A stretch of 64,000 bases of DNA from the NCBI GenBank assembly GCA_004562395.1, contig SFQY01000002.1, forward strand, positions 36,476 to 100,475, written 5' to 3'. The DNA is from a bacterium (GTDB lineage: Bacteria; Bacillota; Clostridia; Oscillospirales; Oscillospiraceae). Both the position numbers and the translations under genes were made by a program. Positions 36,268 through 44,743 of this stretch are shown here, piece by piece. Positions within the stretch are counted from its first letter, which is position 1; every line of letters begins with the position of its first letter. The notes below the pieces were generated by a model. The model saw only the letters and a program-made list of their open reading frames with translations. It did no database searches and had not been told where the DNA came from.

Positions 36268-37338
36268 TCATGCTTCCTCCGGGAACAGGGCATCGTAGTC
36301 GTAGGACTGATAATAGTCCAGAACCTCCTGCCAATGGGCCCGGTAGTTTTCTTCGGTCAGCCGGTACTCGCCGCGCTGGATTCGCTGAAGGATCAGAGAA
36401 TTGATGGCTCCGCTGTAGTGGACGGTGTCCCGGTACAGGTCCAGATCCGTAACGGTTTCATAGTCGTTGCAGAAGGAGTAGACCTGGATGTTTTCGGCTT
36501 CCAGCAGCAGCCCTGTCGCCAGCCGGAAGGCCTCCACCTGCCGCCCCAGGGTTCCGTCCTGATGGTGGGAATCCCAGTTGAGAATGCTGTAGGGCGGGAA
36601 AAAGTAAATGAACTGAATGCCGGGGTTTTCCAGGGCTGTTTTCAGGGCGGCGCCGCGGATATTCCGGGTCAGGCGCTCCGTCAGCTCCGGAGTCAGCTCG
36701 GCGGTTTTTCCGGTTTTTTCGGTCCGGGCGTAATTGCGAAGGACGTTTTCGGCCTCATAGGGGAAAACGCCATCCCAGCTGCCGTAGTCGTCAAAGCTGG
36801 TGGTGATCTGCCCGCTGCGGGTGTATTCCAGGACCCTCAGCGTGTTGGAGCAGAAGATTTCCTTGTTCAGCAGATATTCCACGTCGTTGAAGGGGTCGTC
36901 ATCATAAAGGTAGGTCGGATACTCACCGTCGGCCTGGATCATCTCTTTTTCCGAGAACAGGAACCATTCGTCCATTCCGAAAATAACCGTTTTCAGGCCT
37001 GGATTTGCCTGAATGGCCCGCTGGAGATTGCTGAAGATCTCCTCATAGGTACCGCCCGAAAAGGAGACCTTGACGGACTTCACGCCGAACAGCGCGTCAA
37101 ATTCCGAGGTTCTGAAGTTTTCCGTCATGGAGGTTCCTGTGATGAGAGCGTCATAGGAAAAATTCTTTACGATGCCGTCGTTCTGGTAACGCTGGTTGTC
37201 GATGGGGTATTGCAGGCCCGCCAGAGGCGGGTGATAGTGAAAGAACGGATCGATGATCCCAGTCAGAGTGCCCACGGCGGCCAGGATCCCAAACAGAAGC
37301 ACGAGGGTGCAGATGCACCATTTTTTGCTGTTGTTCAT
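36268..37338 (-). CDS. membrane-anchored SGNH-like protein paired with an MBOAT acyltransferase
   Basis: A 356-residue protein with one N-terminal membrane helix (residues ~6-28), the rest expected outside. DALITGTSMTENF near residue 63 resembles the SGNH block I (GxSxT) and YRDTVHYSGAINS near residue 310 the block V Asp-x-x-His; such proteins (DltD, AlgX, PatB types) transfer or remove acyl groups on cell-wall or secreted polymers. It lies 12 bases downstream of an MBOAT gene, supporting that role. The polymer is unknown; the family assignment rests on motifs only. Confidence 0.7.
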   Translation of the reverse strand: MNNSKKWCICTLVLLFGILAAVGTLTGIIDPFFHYHPPLAGLQYPIDNQRYQNDGIVKNFSYDALITGTSMTENFRTSEFDALFGVKSVKVSFSGGTYEEIFSNLQRAIQANPGLKTVIFGMDEWFLFSEKEMIQADGEYPTYLYDDDPFNDVEYLLNKEIFCSNTLRVLEYTRSGQITTSFDDYGSWDGVFPYEAENVLRNYARTEKTGKTAELTPELTERLTRNIRGAALKTALENPGIQFIYFFPPYSILNWDSHHQDGTLGRQVEAFRLATGLLLEAENIQVYSFCNDYETVTDLDLYRDTVHYSGAINSLILQRIQRGEYRLTEENYRAHWQEVLDYYQSYDYDALFPEEA

Positions 37339-37350
37339 TGCGCTGCCCCC

Positions 37351-38814
37351 TCAGAAATTGAAATACAGGAAGGTGCTGACGCTGGAGAAGGACAGGATGC
37401 ACCAGGCCAAAAGGATGGAGATTCCGGCAAAATTCCTGACATTGGGCCGGAACTGCAGCATATGCTCATAGCTGTTTCTGGCACCCAGGATCAGGACCAT
37501 GGCGCCGCCGTAGAAGACTGCCGTCAAAACAGCGGGATCATATTCCAGGCAGGACAGGAAGGGAATGTGCCGGATCAGCAGCGCGATCTCCGGCAGGAGA
37601 AAGGCATCCGTGACGCTGGAGCTGATGGGGCCGAAATCCATGACCAGAAGCCGTTTGACGAGGGTAATGGCATCCGTGACGCTGTTGGCCCGGAACAGCG
37701 ACATGGTCAGATTGAGAAAGCTGAAGGTGATCAGCCAGGACAGGGCGGGGTGCAGCTTCTGAAACCAGGATTTCCAGCGCCGGTTGACCACGGAGAAAAG
37801 ACCGTGCAGAATGCCCCATAGGATAAAGGTGTAATTGGCGCCGTGCCACAGGCCGCTGGCGGTGAACACGATCAGAATATTGAGGTAGGTCCGGAGAGTG
37901 CCCTTCCGGTTTCCGCCCAGGGGGATATAGAGATACTTGGTCAGGAACCGGGTCAGGGTCTTGTGCCACCGCTGCCAGAATTCCTGAATGGTCAGGGCCT
38001 TATAGGGAGAGTCAAAGTTCACAGGCAGGTCGATGTTCATCATTTTGCCGATGCCCACTGCCATATCGCAGTATCCACTGAAATCAAAGTAGATCTGAAT
38101 GGTATAGGCGAGGCTGACAAACAGCGCGTTGGTGGTGTCAAGCTCCACCACATTGGCAAAGCCCCAGCCGGAGACTTTTCCGAACACATCGGCGATCAGG
38201 ACCTTTTTGGCCAGACCAAAGGCAAACAGATACAGTCCTCTGGCGAAGTTATCCCAGGAAAACTGTTTCTTCGCCGGATCCAGAAACTGGGGGATCAGCT
38301 CGTCGTGGGTCACGATGGGGCCGGCAATGAGCTGGGGGAAATAGGAGACAAAGCAGGCGTACTGCAGGAAGGGATACCGGGCGGTTTCTCCCCGGTAGGC
38401 GTCCACAACATAGCCGATCTGCTGGAAGGTGAAAAAGCTGATGCCCAGGGGGAGCACAATGTTCAGAAGGGTCAGCTCCGTGTGGGCGAACCGGTTCAGA
38501 TTCTGAACAAAGAAATTGTAGTACTTGAAATAAAACAGGACTCCCAGATTCAGCAATACCGCCAGGGCAAGCTCCCACTTCCGGAGGGAAGGGGCCCGGG
38601 TCCTGTCCATGGCCAGCGTGAACAGATAGTTGATCACGATGGAGGTCAGGATGATGATCAGGTAGCTGGGGCTAAAGTACCCGTAAAACCACAGGGACAT
38701 TCCCAACAGGAACACCTGGGCGAGCGTATCCTTTCCGCAGCGGTTCAAGCCGAAATAGCCAATGAGGCACAGCGGCAGAAACAGCAGAATAAAGATGTAG
38801 GAATTGAACAGCAA
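37351..38814 (-). CDS. MBOAT-family O-acyltransferase (AlgI/DltB type)
   Basis: A 487-residue polytopic membrane protein. The catalytic region is visible as IQEFWQRWHKTLTRFLTKYLYIPLGG and TASGLWHGANYTFILWG, the latter with the essential MBOAT His. It moves acyl groups across the membrane for O-acylation by an SGNH partner, here the next gene. The start is TTG (MLFNSYIFILLFLP), seven bases after GGGGGA. No polymer-synthesis genes are nearby. Confidence 0.93.
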   Translation of the reverse strand: MLFNSYIFILLFLPLCLIGYFGLNRCGKDTLAQVFLLGMSLWFYGYFSPSYLIIILTSIVINYLFTLAMDRTRAPSLRKWELALAVLLNLGVLFYFKYYNFFVQNLNRFAHTELTLLNIVLPLGISFFTFQQIGYVVDAYRGETARYPFLQYACFVSYFPQLIAGPIVTHDELIPQFLDPAKKQFSWDNFARGLYLFAFGLAKKVLIADVFGKVSGWGFANVVELDTTNALFVSLAYTIQIYFDFSGYCDMAVGIGKMMNIDLPVNFDSPYKALTIQEFWQRWHKTLTRFLTKYLYIPLGGNRKGTLRTYLNILIVFTASGLWHGANYTFILWGILHGLFSVVNRRWKSWFQKLHPALSWLITFSFLNLTMSLFRANSVTDAITLVKRLLVMDFGPISSSVTDAFLLPEIALLIRHIPFLSCLEYDPAVLTAVFYGGAMVLILGARNSYEHMLQFRPNVRNFAGISILLAWCILSFSSVSTFLYFNF

Positions 38815-38880
38815 GGAAGTATCCCCCTATCTTCCCGTGGGAAAAAGTTGCCGGAATACCGGAATGATTCATAAATCGTA

Positions 38881-38995
38881 ACTATTCAGTTGCCCGTGTC
38901 ATTGCGAACCAGTGCGCACACTGGTGTGGCAATCCCCTGGTTTTTCCTGCTGTTTTCCGAATTTTTCACAGCCGAAAATTGGGGCTACTGAATAG
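38881..38995. repeat. intergenic element with CTATTCAGT ends and a TGTCATTGCGA arm
   Basis: Inverted ends CTATTCAGTTGCC (from 38882) and GGCTACTGAATAG (to 38995) bound an element holding TGTCATTGCGAACCAGT and the palindrome ACCAGTGCGCACACTGGT, then TGTGGCAATCCCC. The same arm recurs at 55962. The rest of the 300-base gap holds only the terminator of the next gene. Confidence 0.6.
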
Positions 38996-39062
38996 CTGCC
39001 ATAAATCATTATATGCAAAGGGCAGGTTTTGTCAAGCAAAGGTACCGAAACGCCGGCCGGAA

Positions 39063-39108
39063 AAAAGCTGCCGTTCCCGGCAGCGGACTGCGGGGAAGGG
39101 CAGCTTTT
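39063..39108 (-). terminator. terminator ending the murein-peptide gene group
   Basis: Arms AAAAGCTGCC and GGCAGCTTTT (39063-39072, 39099-39108) with a T run of six on the minus strand. Confidence 0.78.
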
Positions 39109-39114
39109 CGTAAG

Positions 39115-39924
39115 TTAGGCGTCGCTTAAAACAAAATGGCAGAACCGGAGCATTTCAAACCAGTCGTCGGAATCGAAGCAGACAAATTTGTCATCCTTCA
39201 GCACGGCACCGGGATAGAAGCTCTTGGAGTAGGCCACATGATGCTTGAAGAAATCGATCTCCATGTGGAAGTGGTCCGGCATGGGAACGACACACTGCTC
39301 TGCCTTGGCCATGGCTTCCTTCGCCGCGGCCTCGATGCGCTCTACGGCCTCGTCGGGATGCAGGGAAGTGACGCTGCCGCCCCGGCCCACGTTGACGGGG
39401 ACGGTGGTGATGGCGGGGATCAGGGTTTTGGCAAAGTCGCACAGGGCTTCGTCACCGGTGAGCAGGGCCACGGGTACGCCGTAATATCCGGCGGTGTAGG
39501 AATTGATCAGAAATTCGCTGCACATGACGCCATTGAGGGTCACGTGGTCGTTGCGGCCGTTCATGGTATGGCTCAGGGGATTGCCGGGGCAGCCTGCCCA
39601 GGCGTGGTAGCCGGTGAAGAACACGGCACCGTAGCTGTCCTTGTTCAGGCCGCTCATCATGCTTAAGGGGTCGCCGGACCAGGAACGGTTCATCCGGATG
39701 CCCCGGGGCAGACCGGCCGGATCCAGGTTCCGGGCAGAGTCGTGAGCGTCCTTGACCAGAATCTCTTCGGCACCGGCAGCCAGAGCGCCCTTGCAGGCGG
39801 CGGCCACTTCCCGGGTCATCTGCTTCTGGGCGGGGGTATAGTCCATGGGAGTGGCGCGCTCCGTCTCCGGCCAGGAGACGATACCGCAGGTACCCTCCAT
39901 GTCAGCGCTTAAAAATACTTTCAT
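39115..39924 (-). CDS. dppA: M55-family D-aminopeptidase (DppA type)
   Basis: A 269-residue zinc peptidase related to Bacillus DppA, which removes D-Ala from D-Ala-containing peptides. It begins MKVFLSADMEGTCGI; Asp and Glu of SADMEG, the His of KDAHDS and of GYHAW are the metal ligands and catalytic residues. No signal peptide, so it is cytosolic. In Bacillus it is part of the dpp-ykf operon for murein tripeptide/dipeptide use; here it ends a run of LD-carboxypeptidase-like, serine hydrolase and NlpC/P60 genes after a peptide ABC transporter. AAAGGACATG precedes the ATG. Confidence 0.94.
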   Translation of the reverse strand: MKVFLSADMEGTCGIVSWPETERATPMDYTPAQKQMTREVAAACKGALAAGAEEILVKDAHDSARNLDPAGLPRGIRMNRSWSGDPLSMMSGLNKDSYGAVFFTGYHAWAGCPGNPLSHTMNGRNDHVTLNGVMCSEFLINSYTAGYYGVPVALLTGDEALCDFAKTLIPAITTVPVNVGRGGSVTSLHPDEAVERIEAAAKEAMAKAEQCVVPMPDHFHMEIDFFKHHVAYSKSFYPGAVLKDDKFVCFDSDDWFEMLRFCHFVLSDA

Positions 39925-39981
39925 AATCCATGTCCTTTCTGTTTGTTATTCCCAAAGGGAAAGCTATCTCGTGTTTCACAA

Positions 39982-40800
39982 TCAAAAGTACGATCCGACC
40001 TGGGTAATCATCTTCGGCAGATCGGCCCGGTAGTCCGGCGCGTTGGGGTCCAGGCTGTTGACGGTAAAGCCGTTGTCCCCGCTTCTGGCGGTGGAGTGGC
40101 AGTAGCGGCCGTCCCCAATGTACATGGCCACATGGCCCGGGAAGAACATCAGGTCTCCGGGCTTGATCCGGTCCAGAGGGATCTGGTGGATGGGGAAGCC
40201 CTCCCGGATATCGGCGTCCCGGTAGATCAGGATGCCGCACAGCATGTAGGCCATGCTCACCAGCCCGGAGCAGTCGATGCCCATGGGAGACTTGCCGCCC
40301 CAGCGGTAGTGGGTCCCCCGATAGAGCATGGCGGCATCCACCAGGGCCTGCCGCAGGATCTGTTCCTGCCGGGAAACGGGGGCCGTATAGTGGTCCCCCA
40401 GGATCCCTTCGGGCAGGAAGCCCGTCCGGCCGTCGGCCAGAAGGACCTTCTGCCAGCCCTTTTCCGGATCCCCCTCCGGGGCCACCAGACAGCCCCGGGC
40501 CAGATTCGCCAGGATCCAGCCCTGGACCTTGGGGGCAGAAAGAACATCACAGAAATTTTTATTCCGGATCACCTTTTTGGGCAGAGCCTCCCAGCGCTCC
40601 GCGGCTTCGTCTCCGGGGATCAGGTCTTTCGCCGGCACGATGCCCTCATACCGGTAGTGGGTGCGGACACGGTACCAGCCGGGGGCCGGTTCCTCCAGAA
40701 TGTCCACCACCATGCCGTACAGCACCTCATCCTCCAGCGTGCTTTCCCGGGTGGGGGCACTGAGAAGGGGACAGACGGAGGCATTGACAATGGCTTTCAT
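39982..40800 (-). CDS. NlpC/P60 endopeptidase with SH3-type domains (YkfC-like)
   Basis: A 272-residue gamma-D-glutamyl peptidase. Residues 1-60 and ~75-130 look like bacterial SH3 domains; the NlpC/P60 domain starts near residue 145, with the catalytic Cys in GIDCSGLVSMAY, His in MFFPGHVAMYIG and a later polar residue in YCHSTA. As in Bacillus YkfC there is no signal peptide, so it should cut L-Ala-gamma-D-Glu peptides inside the cell. Its ATG overlaps the stop of the serine hydrolase gene as ATGA. Confidence 0.92.
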   Translation of the reverse strand: MKAIVNASVCPLLSAPTRESTLEDEVLYGMVVDILEEPAPGWYRVRTHYRYEGIVPAKDLIPGDEAAERWEALPKKVIRNKNFCDVLSAPKVQGWILANLARGCLVAPEGDPEKGWQKVLLADGRTGFLPEGILGDHYTAPVSRQEQILRQALVDAAMLYRGTHYRWGGKSPMGIDCSGLVSMAYMLCGILIYRDADIREGFPIHQIPLDRIKPGDLMFFPGHVAMYIGDGRYCHSTARSGDNGFTVNSLDPNAPDYRADLPKMITQVGSYF

Positions 40801-41606
40801 GGATTTCCTCCCTTTGTTACGGCGTCATAAACCATCCGGGACAGCTTCCCGATGAGCCGGTCCTGCTGGGGCTCTCCATCCAGGGCGGGGCCGTCCCAGG
40901 TAAAGACGCCCAGATAATAGGGGTTGGGCTCCACCAGGAAGATGCCGGCGTCGTGGCTCAGATGATCCAGTCCTCCGGGCTTGTGGTACACGGTCACGGG
41001 ATCCGGCAGGTACCGCTGGAGGCTTTCAAAGCTGCGGCTGCGGCCCAGAAAATCAAAGGCGACCTTCCGCAGAGGCTTATTGAGGATCCTGCCGTGGTAC
41101 AGCAGCTCATAGACCCGGTATTGGTCCGCCGGGGAGGTGTAATTGTTGCGGCCCTGGGCGATGGCCTCAAAATCCAGCATTTTCCGCTGGACGCAGCTCT
41201 GGGTCAGGCCGATGGAGGCACAGTAGCGGTTGATATGGTCAAAGCCCAGCAAAGACAAAACCGCGTTGGTGGCGGTATTGTCACTGGATACGATCATCCA
41301 GTACAGCAGCTCCCACAAGGAAGCGCCGTCCTGGCGGTATTCCGGCTCAAAGACCCGGGTGTCGTCGCAGAAGTCCTCCGGCAGGATGGGAAGGACCTGG
41401 TCCAGGGACAGCCTGCCGTCCATGACATCCTGCAGCGCGCAGCACAGGACGGGCAGCTTGATGGTGGAGGCGGAGACCACCTGGGTATTTTCCCGGATGG
41501 CTGCCAGGGGAGTGCCGGAGCGCAGGTCCACGCAGTAGAGGGCCGTCTGAGCAGGGAAGGCGTCCATGACAGCATTCAGGGCGGTTTCCAGAGATGTTCT
41601 GTCCAT
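40797..41606 (-). CDS. cytosolic serine hydrolase of the class A beta-lactamase/PBP fold
   Basis: A 269-residue protein with the three motifs of this fold: S-x-x-K in SASTIKLPV (near residue 46), SDN in VSSDNTATNAV, and a third-box-like HKPGGLDH. It has no signal peptide, unlike real beta-lactamases, so it is more likely an intracellular peptidase or esterase acting on murein peptides; that is inferred from its neighbours (S66 peptidase upstream, NlpC/P60 downstream, four-base overlap). The start at MDRTSLETA has GAGGAGGACTGAAC before it; upstream frame is shadow of the S66 gene. Confidence 0.85.
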   Translation of the reverse strand: MDRTSLETALNAVMDAFPAQTALYCVDLRSGTPLAAIRENTQVVSASTIKLPVLCCALQDVMDGRLSLDQVLPILPEDFCDDTRVFEPEYRQDGASLWELLYWMIVSSDNTATNAVLSLLGFDHINRYCASIGLTQSCVQRKMLDFEAIAQGRNNYTSPADQYRVYELLYHGRILNKPLRKVAFDFLGRSRSFESLQRYLPDPVTVYHKPGGLDHLSHDAGIFLVEPNPYYLGVFTWDGPALDGEPQQDRLIGKLSRMVYDAVTKGGNP

Positions 41607-41608
41607 GT

Positions 41609-42529
41609 TCAGTCCTCCTCTGCCAGAGTGAGGGCGCCGGCGGCGGCGTCCAGGAAGCAGGTCCGGCCCATGGGCAGGGCCAGGGTGGTATCGCAGTGGC
41701 CGCAGGCCAGATCCATCAGGGCGGGTTTTCCGGCGGGAACGATGAGCTGATGGAAGATTTCCTTCAGGGTCAGGGTGCGCTCGGGCATCTCGGGCACGCA
41801 GTCCGTCCAGGCGCCCAGCAGGATCCCGGCGCAGTCTTCGAATTTTCCGGCGTTTCTCAGCTGGGTAAGCATACTGTCCACCCGGTAGGTCTTTTCCCCG
41901 ATGTCTTCCAGGAAAAGGATTTTTCCCCGGGTATCGATCTCCCAGGGGGTGCCCAGGGAAGCGGCGATCAGGGACAGATTGCCGCCGCACAGCCTTCCGG
42001 CTGCCTGGCCTGGGACCAGGGTGACGGCAGCCTGTCCGGCGGGGTTGGTCAGAGGACCGGAAAGTCTGCCGAACAGGGCCTTTTCCAGCCAGCCCAGGGT
42101 GTATTCGTTCGGATGGGGCTCTGTGGAGGGCATGGTGCAGTGATACGTCTCCATGCCACAGATCTGGTTCAGGAAAATGTGCAGGGCGGTGATATCGGAA
42201 TAGCCGCCGAACCATTTGGGATTCCGGCGGATGGTTTCCGTATCCAGCAGGGGCTGAAGCCGGTGGGCACCGTAGCCGCCCCGGATGCACCAGATACCGT
42301 CGATGTCCGGATCGGCAAAGGCCCGGTTCAAATCTTCCGCCCGCTGGGTGTCGGAAGCGGCAAAATAGCCGTCCCGGTTGACAAAAAAGCAGGAGGGATA
42401 GGTGACCGGTTCCATACCCAGACGGCGAACCAGGTCCAACGCGCCCTGGAGCCGCTCTTCCGGCACAGCGGAAGCGGGAGCCACCAGCGCCACCCGGGCC
42501 CCGGGAAACAGGGGTTTTACAGGAATCAT
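41609..42529 (-). CDS. S66-family LD-carboxypeptidase-like protein (YkfA type)
   Basis: A 306-residue cytosolic serine peptidase. Family signatures are VALVAPASAV at the N-terminus, the nucleophile Ser in WFGGYSDITALH (near residue 108), and the late Glu and His in LFLEDIGEKTY and ACGHCDTTLALP. LdcA removes the terminal D-Ala from murein tetrapeptides; YkfA of Bacillus is a relative in the murein-peptide operon. The ATG at 42529 has AGAGGTG six bases before; the GTG three codons up sits in that site. A repeat element separates it from dppF. Confidence 0.92.
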   Translation of the reverse strand: MIPVKPLFPGARVALVAPASAVPEERLQGALDLVRRLGMEPVTYPSCFFVNRDGYFAASDTQRAEDLNRAFADPDIDGIWCIRGGYGAHRLQPLLDTETIRRNPKWFGGYSDITALHIFLNQICGMETYHCTMPSTEPHPNEYTLGWLEKALFGRLSGPLTNPAGQAAVTLVPGQAAGRLCGGNLSLIAASLGTPWEIDTRGKILFLEDIGEKTYRVDSMLTQLRNAGKFEDCAGILLGAWTDCVPEMPERTLTLKEIFHQLIVPAGKPALMDLACGHCDTTLALPMGRTCFLDAAAGALTLAEED

Positions 42530-42577
42530 TGTCGACACCTCTTTTTAGTGTGGAGTTGGAAGCGTGTGGTGTTTGGA

Positions 42578-42716
42578 AAATGATCGTTTATGTTTGCACC
42601 CACTGTAGGGCGGGGGCTTGCCCCCGCCGACGCACCAATGATTTTGCATATCCGCGTCTAACGCAGCCGAGCGTGCGGCATTGTTTGCTAGATGCTGCGC
42701 TAAACAATCCTTTACA
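42578..42716. repeat. inverted-repeat element C inside the peptide operon
   Basis: Bounded by AAAATGATCGTTTATG and the inverse-type end AAACAATCCTTTAC, like elements A and B. The interior has GGCGGGGGCTTGCCCCCGCC and a GCGTCTAACGC-type hairpin. It fills the gap between dppF and the S66 peptidase gene, so transcripts of the operon would carry it. Confidence 0.65.
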
Positions 42717-42750
42717 GTACCGAATGTGTCTCACAACACACGCCGGGCTC

Positions 42751-43686
42751 TCAAAACTGTTTTCTGTATGTTTCCATTTCCTCGTCACTGGCCAGGATAT
42801 AGTGTCCGGGGACGATCTCCTGCCAGCTGGGCCGATTGGTTTCGCTGTAGTGATGGCACCCGGGATCATAGACCAGCAGCTTTTTCTGCCGCTCCGCGAT
42901 GGGATCCGGCTGGGGAATGGCGGACAGCAGCGCCTGTGTGTAGGGATGGAGGGGGTGGGCGAACAGCTCCTCGCTCTCGGCCAGCTCCACGATCTTGCCC
43001 TTGTGGATCACGGCGATGCGGTCGCAGATGAACCGGACCACGGACAGGTCATGGGCGATGAACAGATAGGTCAGGTCCCGCTCCTTCTGCAGCTTGGACA
43101 GCAGATTCAGCACCTGGGCACGGATGGAGACATCCAGGGCGGAGATGGGTTCGTCGGCGATGATGAAGTCTGGCTCCATGATCAGAGCCCGGGCAATGCC
43201 GATCCGCTGGCGCTGGCCGCCGGAGAACTCGTGGGGGAACCGGCTGGCGAACTCAGGGAGCAGGCCCACGTCGGACAGGGCCTGAGCCACCTTCTCCTGG
43301 CGCTGGGCCTTGGTCAGATGATGGCCGGGAGAGTAAAGTCCTTCGCTGACAATGTAATCCACCTTGGCCCGTTCGTTCAGGGAGGACATGGGATCCTGAA
43401 AGATCATCTGGATCCGCTGGGTGACCTCCCGGTCCAGAGCCGGGGAAATGCGGCCATTGATCTGCTTTCCGTCGAAGATCACCTTGCCGCCGGAGGTGGG
43501 ATGGATGCGGATGATGGCACGGCCGATGGTGGTTTTTCCGGAACCGGATTCGCCCACCAGGCCGAAGGTTTCTCCCTGGAAGATGTGGAAGGAAACCTTG
43601 TCCACGGCGGTAAAGGGGTGACGCCTGGAACCGAAGGTCACGGTGAGGTCTTCCACCTCAATGAGCTTTTTACGTTCCTCAGACAA
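42751..43686 (-). CDS. dppF: oligopeptide ABC transporter ATPase, DppF/OppF type
   Basis: A 311-residue ATPase. Walker [13 protein letters not shown] near residue 42, signature [16 protein letters not shown], Walker [13 protein letters not shown], and the C-terminal oligopeptide-transporter extension ending in [12 protein letters not shown] (Cys-containing region seen in OppF/DppF). Its ATG overlaps the last eight bases of dppD. Powers peptide import with dppB, C, D and the binding lipoprotein. Confidence 0.94.
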   Translation of the reverse strand: MSEERKKLIEVEDLTVTFGSRRHPFTAVDKVSFHIFQGETFGLVGESGSGKTTIGRAIIRIHPTSGGKVIFDGKQINGRISPALDREVTQRIQMIFQDPMSSLNERAKVDYIVSEGLYSPGHHLTKAQRQEKVAQALSDVGLLPEFASRFPHEFSGGQRQRIGIARALIMEPDFIIADEPISALDVSIRAQVLNLLSKLQKERDLTYLFIAHDLSVVRFICDRIAVIHKGKIVELAESEELFAHPLHPYTQALLSAIPQPDPIAERQKKLLVYDPGCHHYSETNRPSWQEIVPGHYILASDEEMETYRKQF

Positions 43687-44731
43687 TGCGGTTCACTCCC
43701 TTCTCCCGCAGGGTACGGATATGTTCGGGGGGCTCCACCTTGGGCGCCCGGGGATCCAGCAGCCAGGTGCGGGCCTTGTGGGTGGGGGAAACCGCAAAGA
43801 AAGGCGGCCGCTCCACAAAATCGATCTTCAGAGCCTTGGGATTGCGGGGGGCAAAGGCATCGCCCCGAACCTCATGGAACAGGTTGGGGGGAGTTCCCTG
43901 AATGGCGTACAGAGGCTCGTTCTTCACGCCCAGCTGGGGCAGGGAGGACAGCAGCGCCCAGGTGTAAGGATGCTTGGGATCGTAGAACACCTCGTCGCAC
44001 TTACCGATCTCCACGATGTCTCCCGCGTACATCACCGCGATCCGGTCGGCCACATTGGCGACCACGCCCAGGTCATGGGTGATATAGATGGTGGTCAGGT
44101 TGTATTTCTTCTGCATGGCCTTGATCAGCTCCAGGATCTGGGCCTGAATGGTCACGTCCAGAGCCGTGGTGGGCTCATCGCAGATCAGGATCTTGGGACG
44201 GCAGGCCACAGCGATGGCAATAACCACCCGCTGGCGCATACCGCCGGAGAATTCGTGGGGATACTGCTTGTAGCGCCGCTCCGGGTTGTCGATGCCCACG
44301 TCGGAGAGGACCTCCAGCACCGCCTTTTTGGCCGCCGCGCCCTTGAGGCCCTGGTGCAGCTCCACGGCTTCCTGGATCTGTTTGCCGATGGTTTTCAGGG
44401 GGTTCAGGGAGGTCATGGGATCCTGGAAGACCATGGCGATCTCCCTGCCCCGGATCTTCAGCCAGTCCTTATCGGTCTGGAACCGGGTCAGATCCTGACC
44501 GTCATAGAGGATGGAGCCGCTGTCGATTCGTCCGTTGGCGTCCAGCAGACCCATGGTACATTTGACGAAAACGGACTTTCCGGAGCCGGATTCGCCCACG
44601 ATGGCAAGACTTTCGCCCTGGTAAACGTCCAGGGACACGCCCCGGATGGCGTGAAGGACCTGACCGCGGAGGGTAAATTTGACGTTCAGATCCTGTACGG
44701 AGAGAATGACGTTGTTATCTGCGGTGTTGAT
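43679..44731 (-). CDS. dppD: oligopeptide ABC transporter ATPase, DppD/OppD type, with no usual start codon
   Basis: ATPase with Walker [13 protein letters not shown], signature [16 protein letters not shown], Walker [13 protein letters not shown]. The first ATG/GTG/TTG in frame is an internal GTG at 44638, which would remove the first strands of the fold. The frame stays open upstream with typical sequence ([12 protein letters not shown]) up to the dppC stop TAA at 44746-44744. GGAGGG then lies six bases before an ATC codon at 44731, where an ATG would be expected, giving about 350 residues. Either ATC (or the ATT just before) starts translation, or a base is misread or mutated. dppC and dppD share one frame, parted by a single TAA. 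Confidence 0.85.
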   Translation of the reverse strand: MNTADNNVILSVQDLNVKFTLRGQVLHAIRGVSLDVYQGESLAIVGESGSGKSVFVKCTMGLLDANGRIDSGSILYDGQDLTRFQTDKDWLKIRGREIAMVFQDPMTSLNPLKTIGKQIQEAVELHQGLKGAAAKKAVLEVLSDVGIDNPERRYKQYPHEFSGGMRQRVVIAIAVACRPKILICDEPTTALDVTIQAQILELIKAMQKKYNLTTIYITHDLGVVANVADRIAVMYAGDIVEIGKCDEVFYDPKHPYTWALLSSLPQLGVKNEPLYAIQGTPPNLFHEVRGDAFAPRNPKALKIDFVERPPFFAVSPTHKARTWLLDPRAPKVEPPEHIRTLREKGVNRIV

Positions 44732-44743
44732 AGGAATCCCTCC

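Noticed and set aside
38881..38995. tRNA or other structured RNA in the gap before algI-type gene
   Set aside because: The palindromes belong to a repeat family seen elsewhere in the window; no cloverleaf or TTCGA arm.
40797..42290. A single 497-residue protein covering the serine hydrolase and part of the S66 gene
   Set aside because: The N-terminal part is out-of-frame reading of the S66 gene; a proper ribosome site and start exist at 41606.
42588..42869. Frames within repeat element C and the dppF end
   Set aside because: They read through palindromic non-coding sequence and dppF in the wrong frame.
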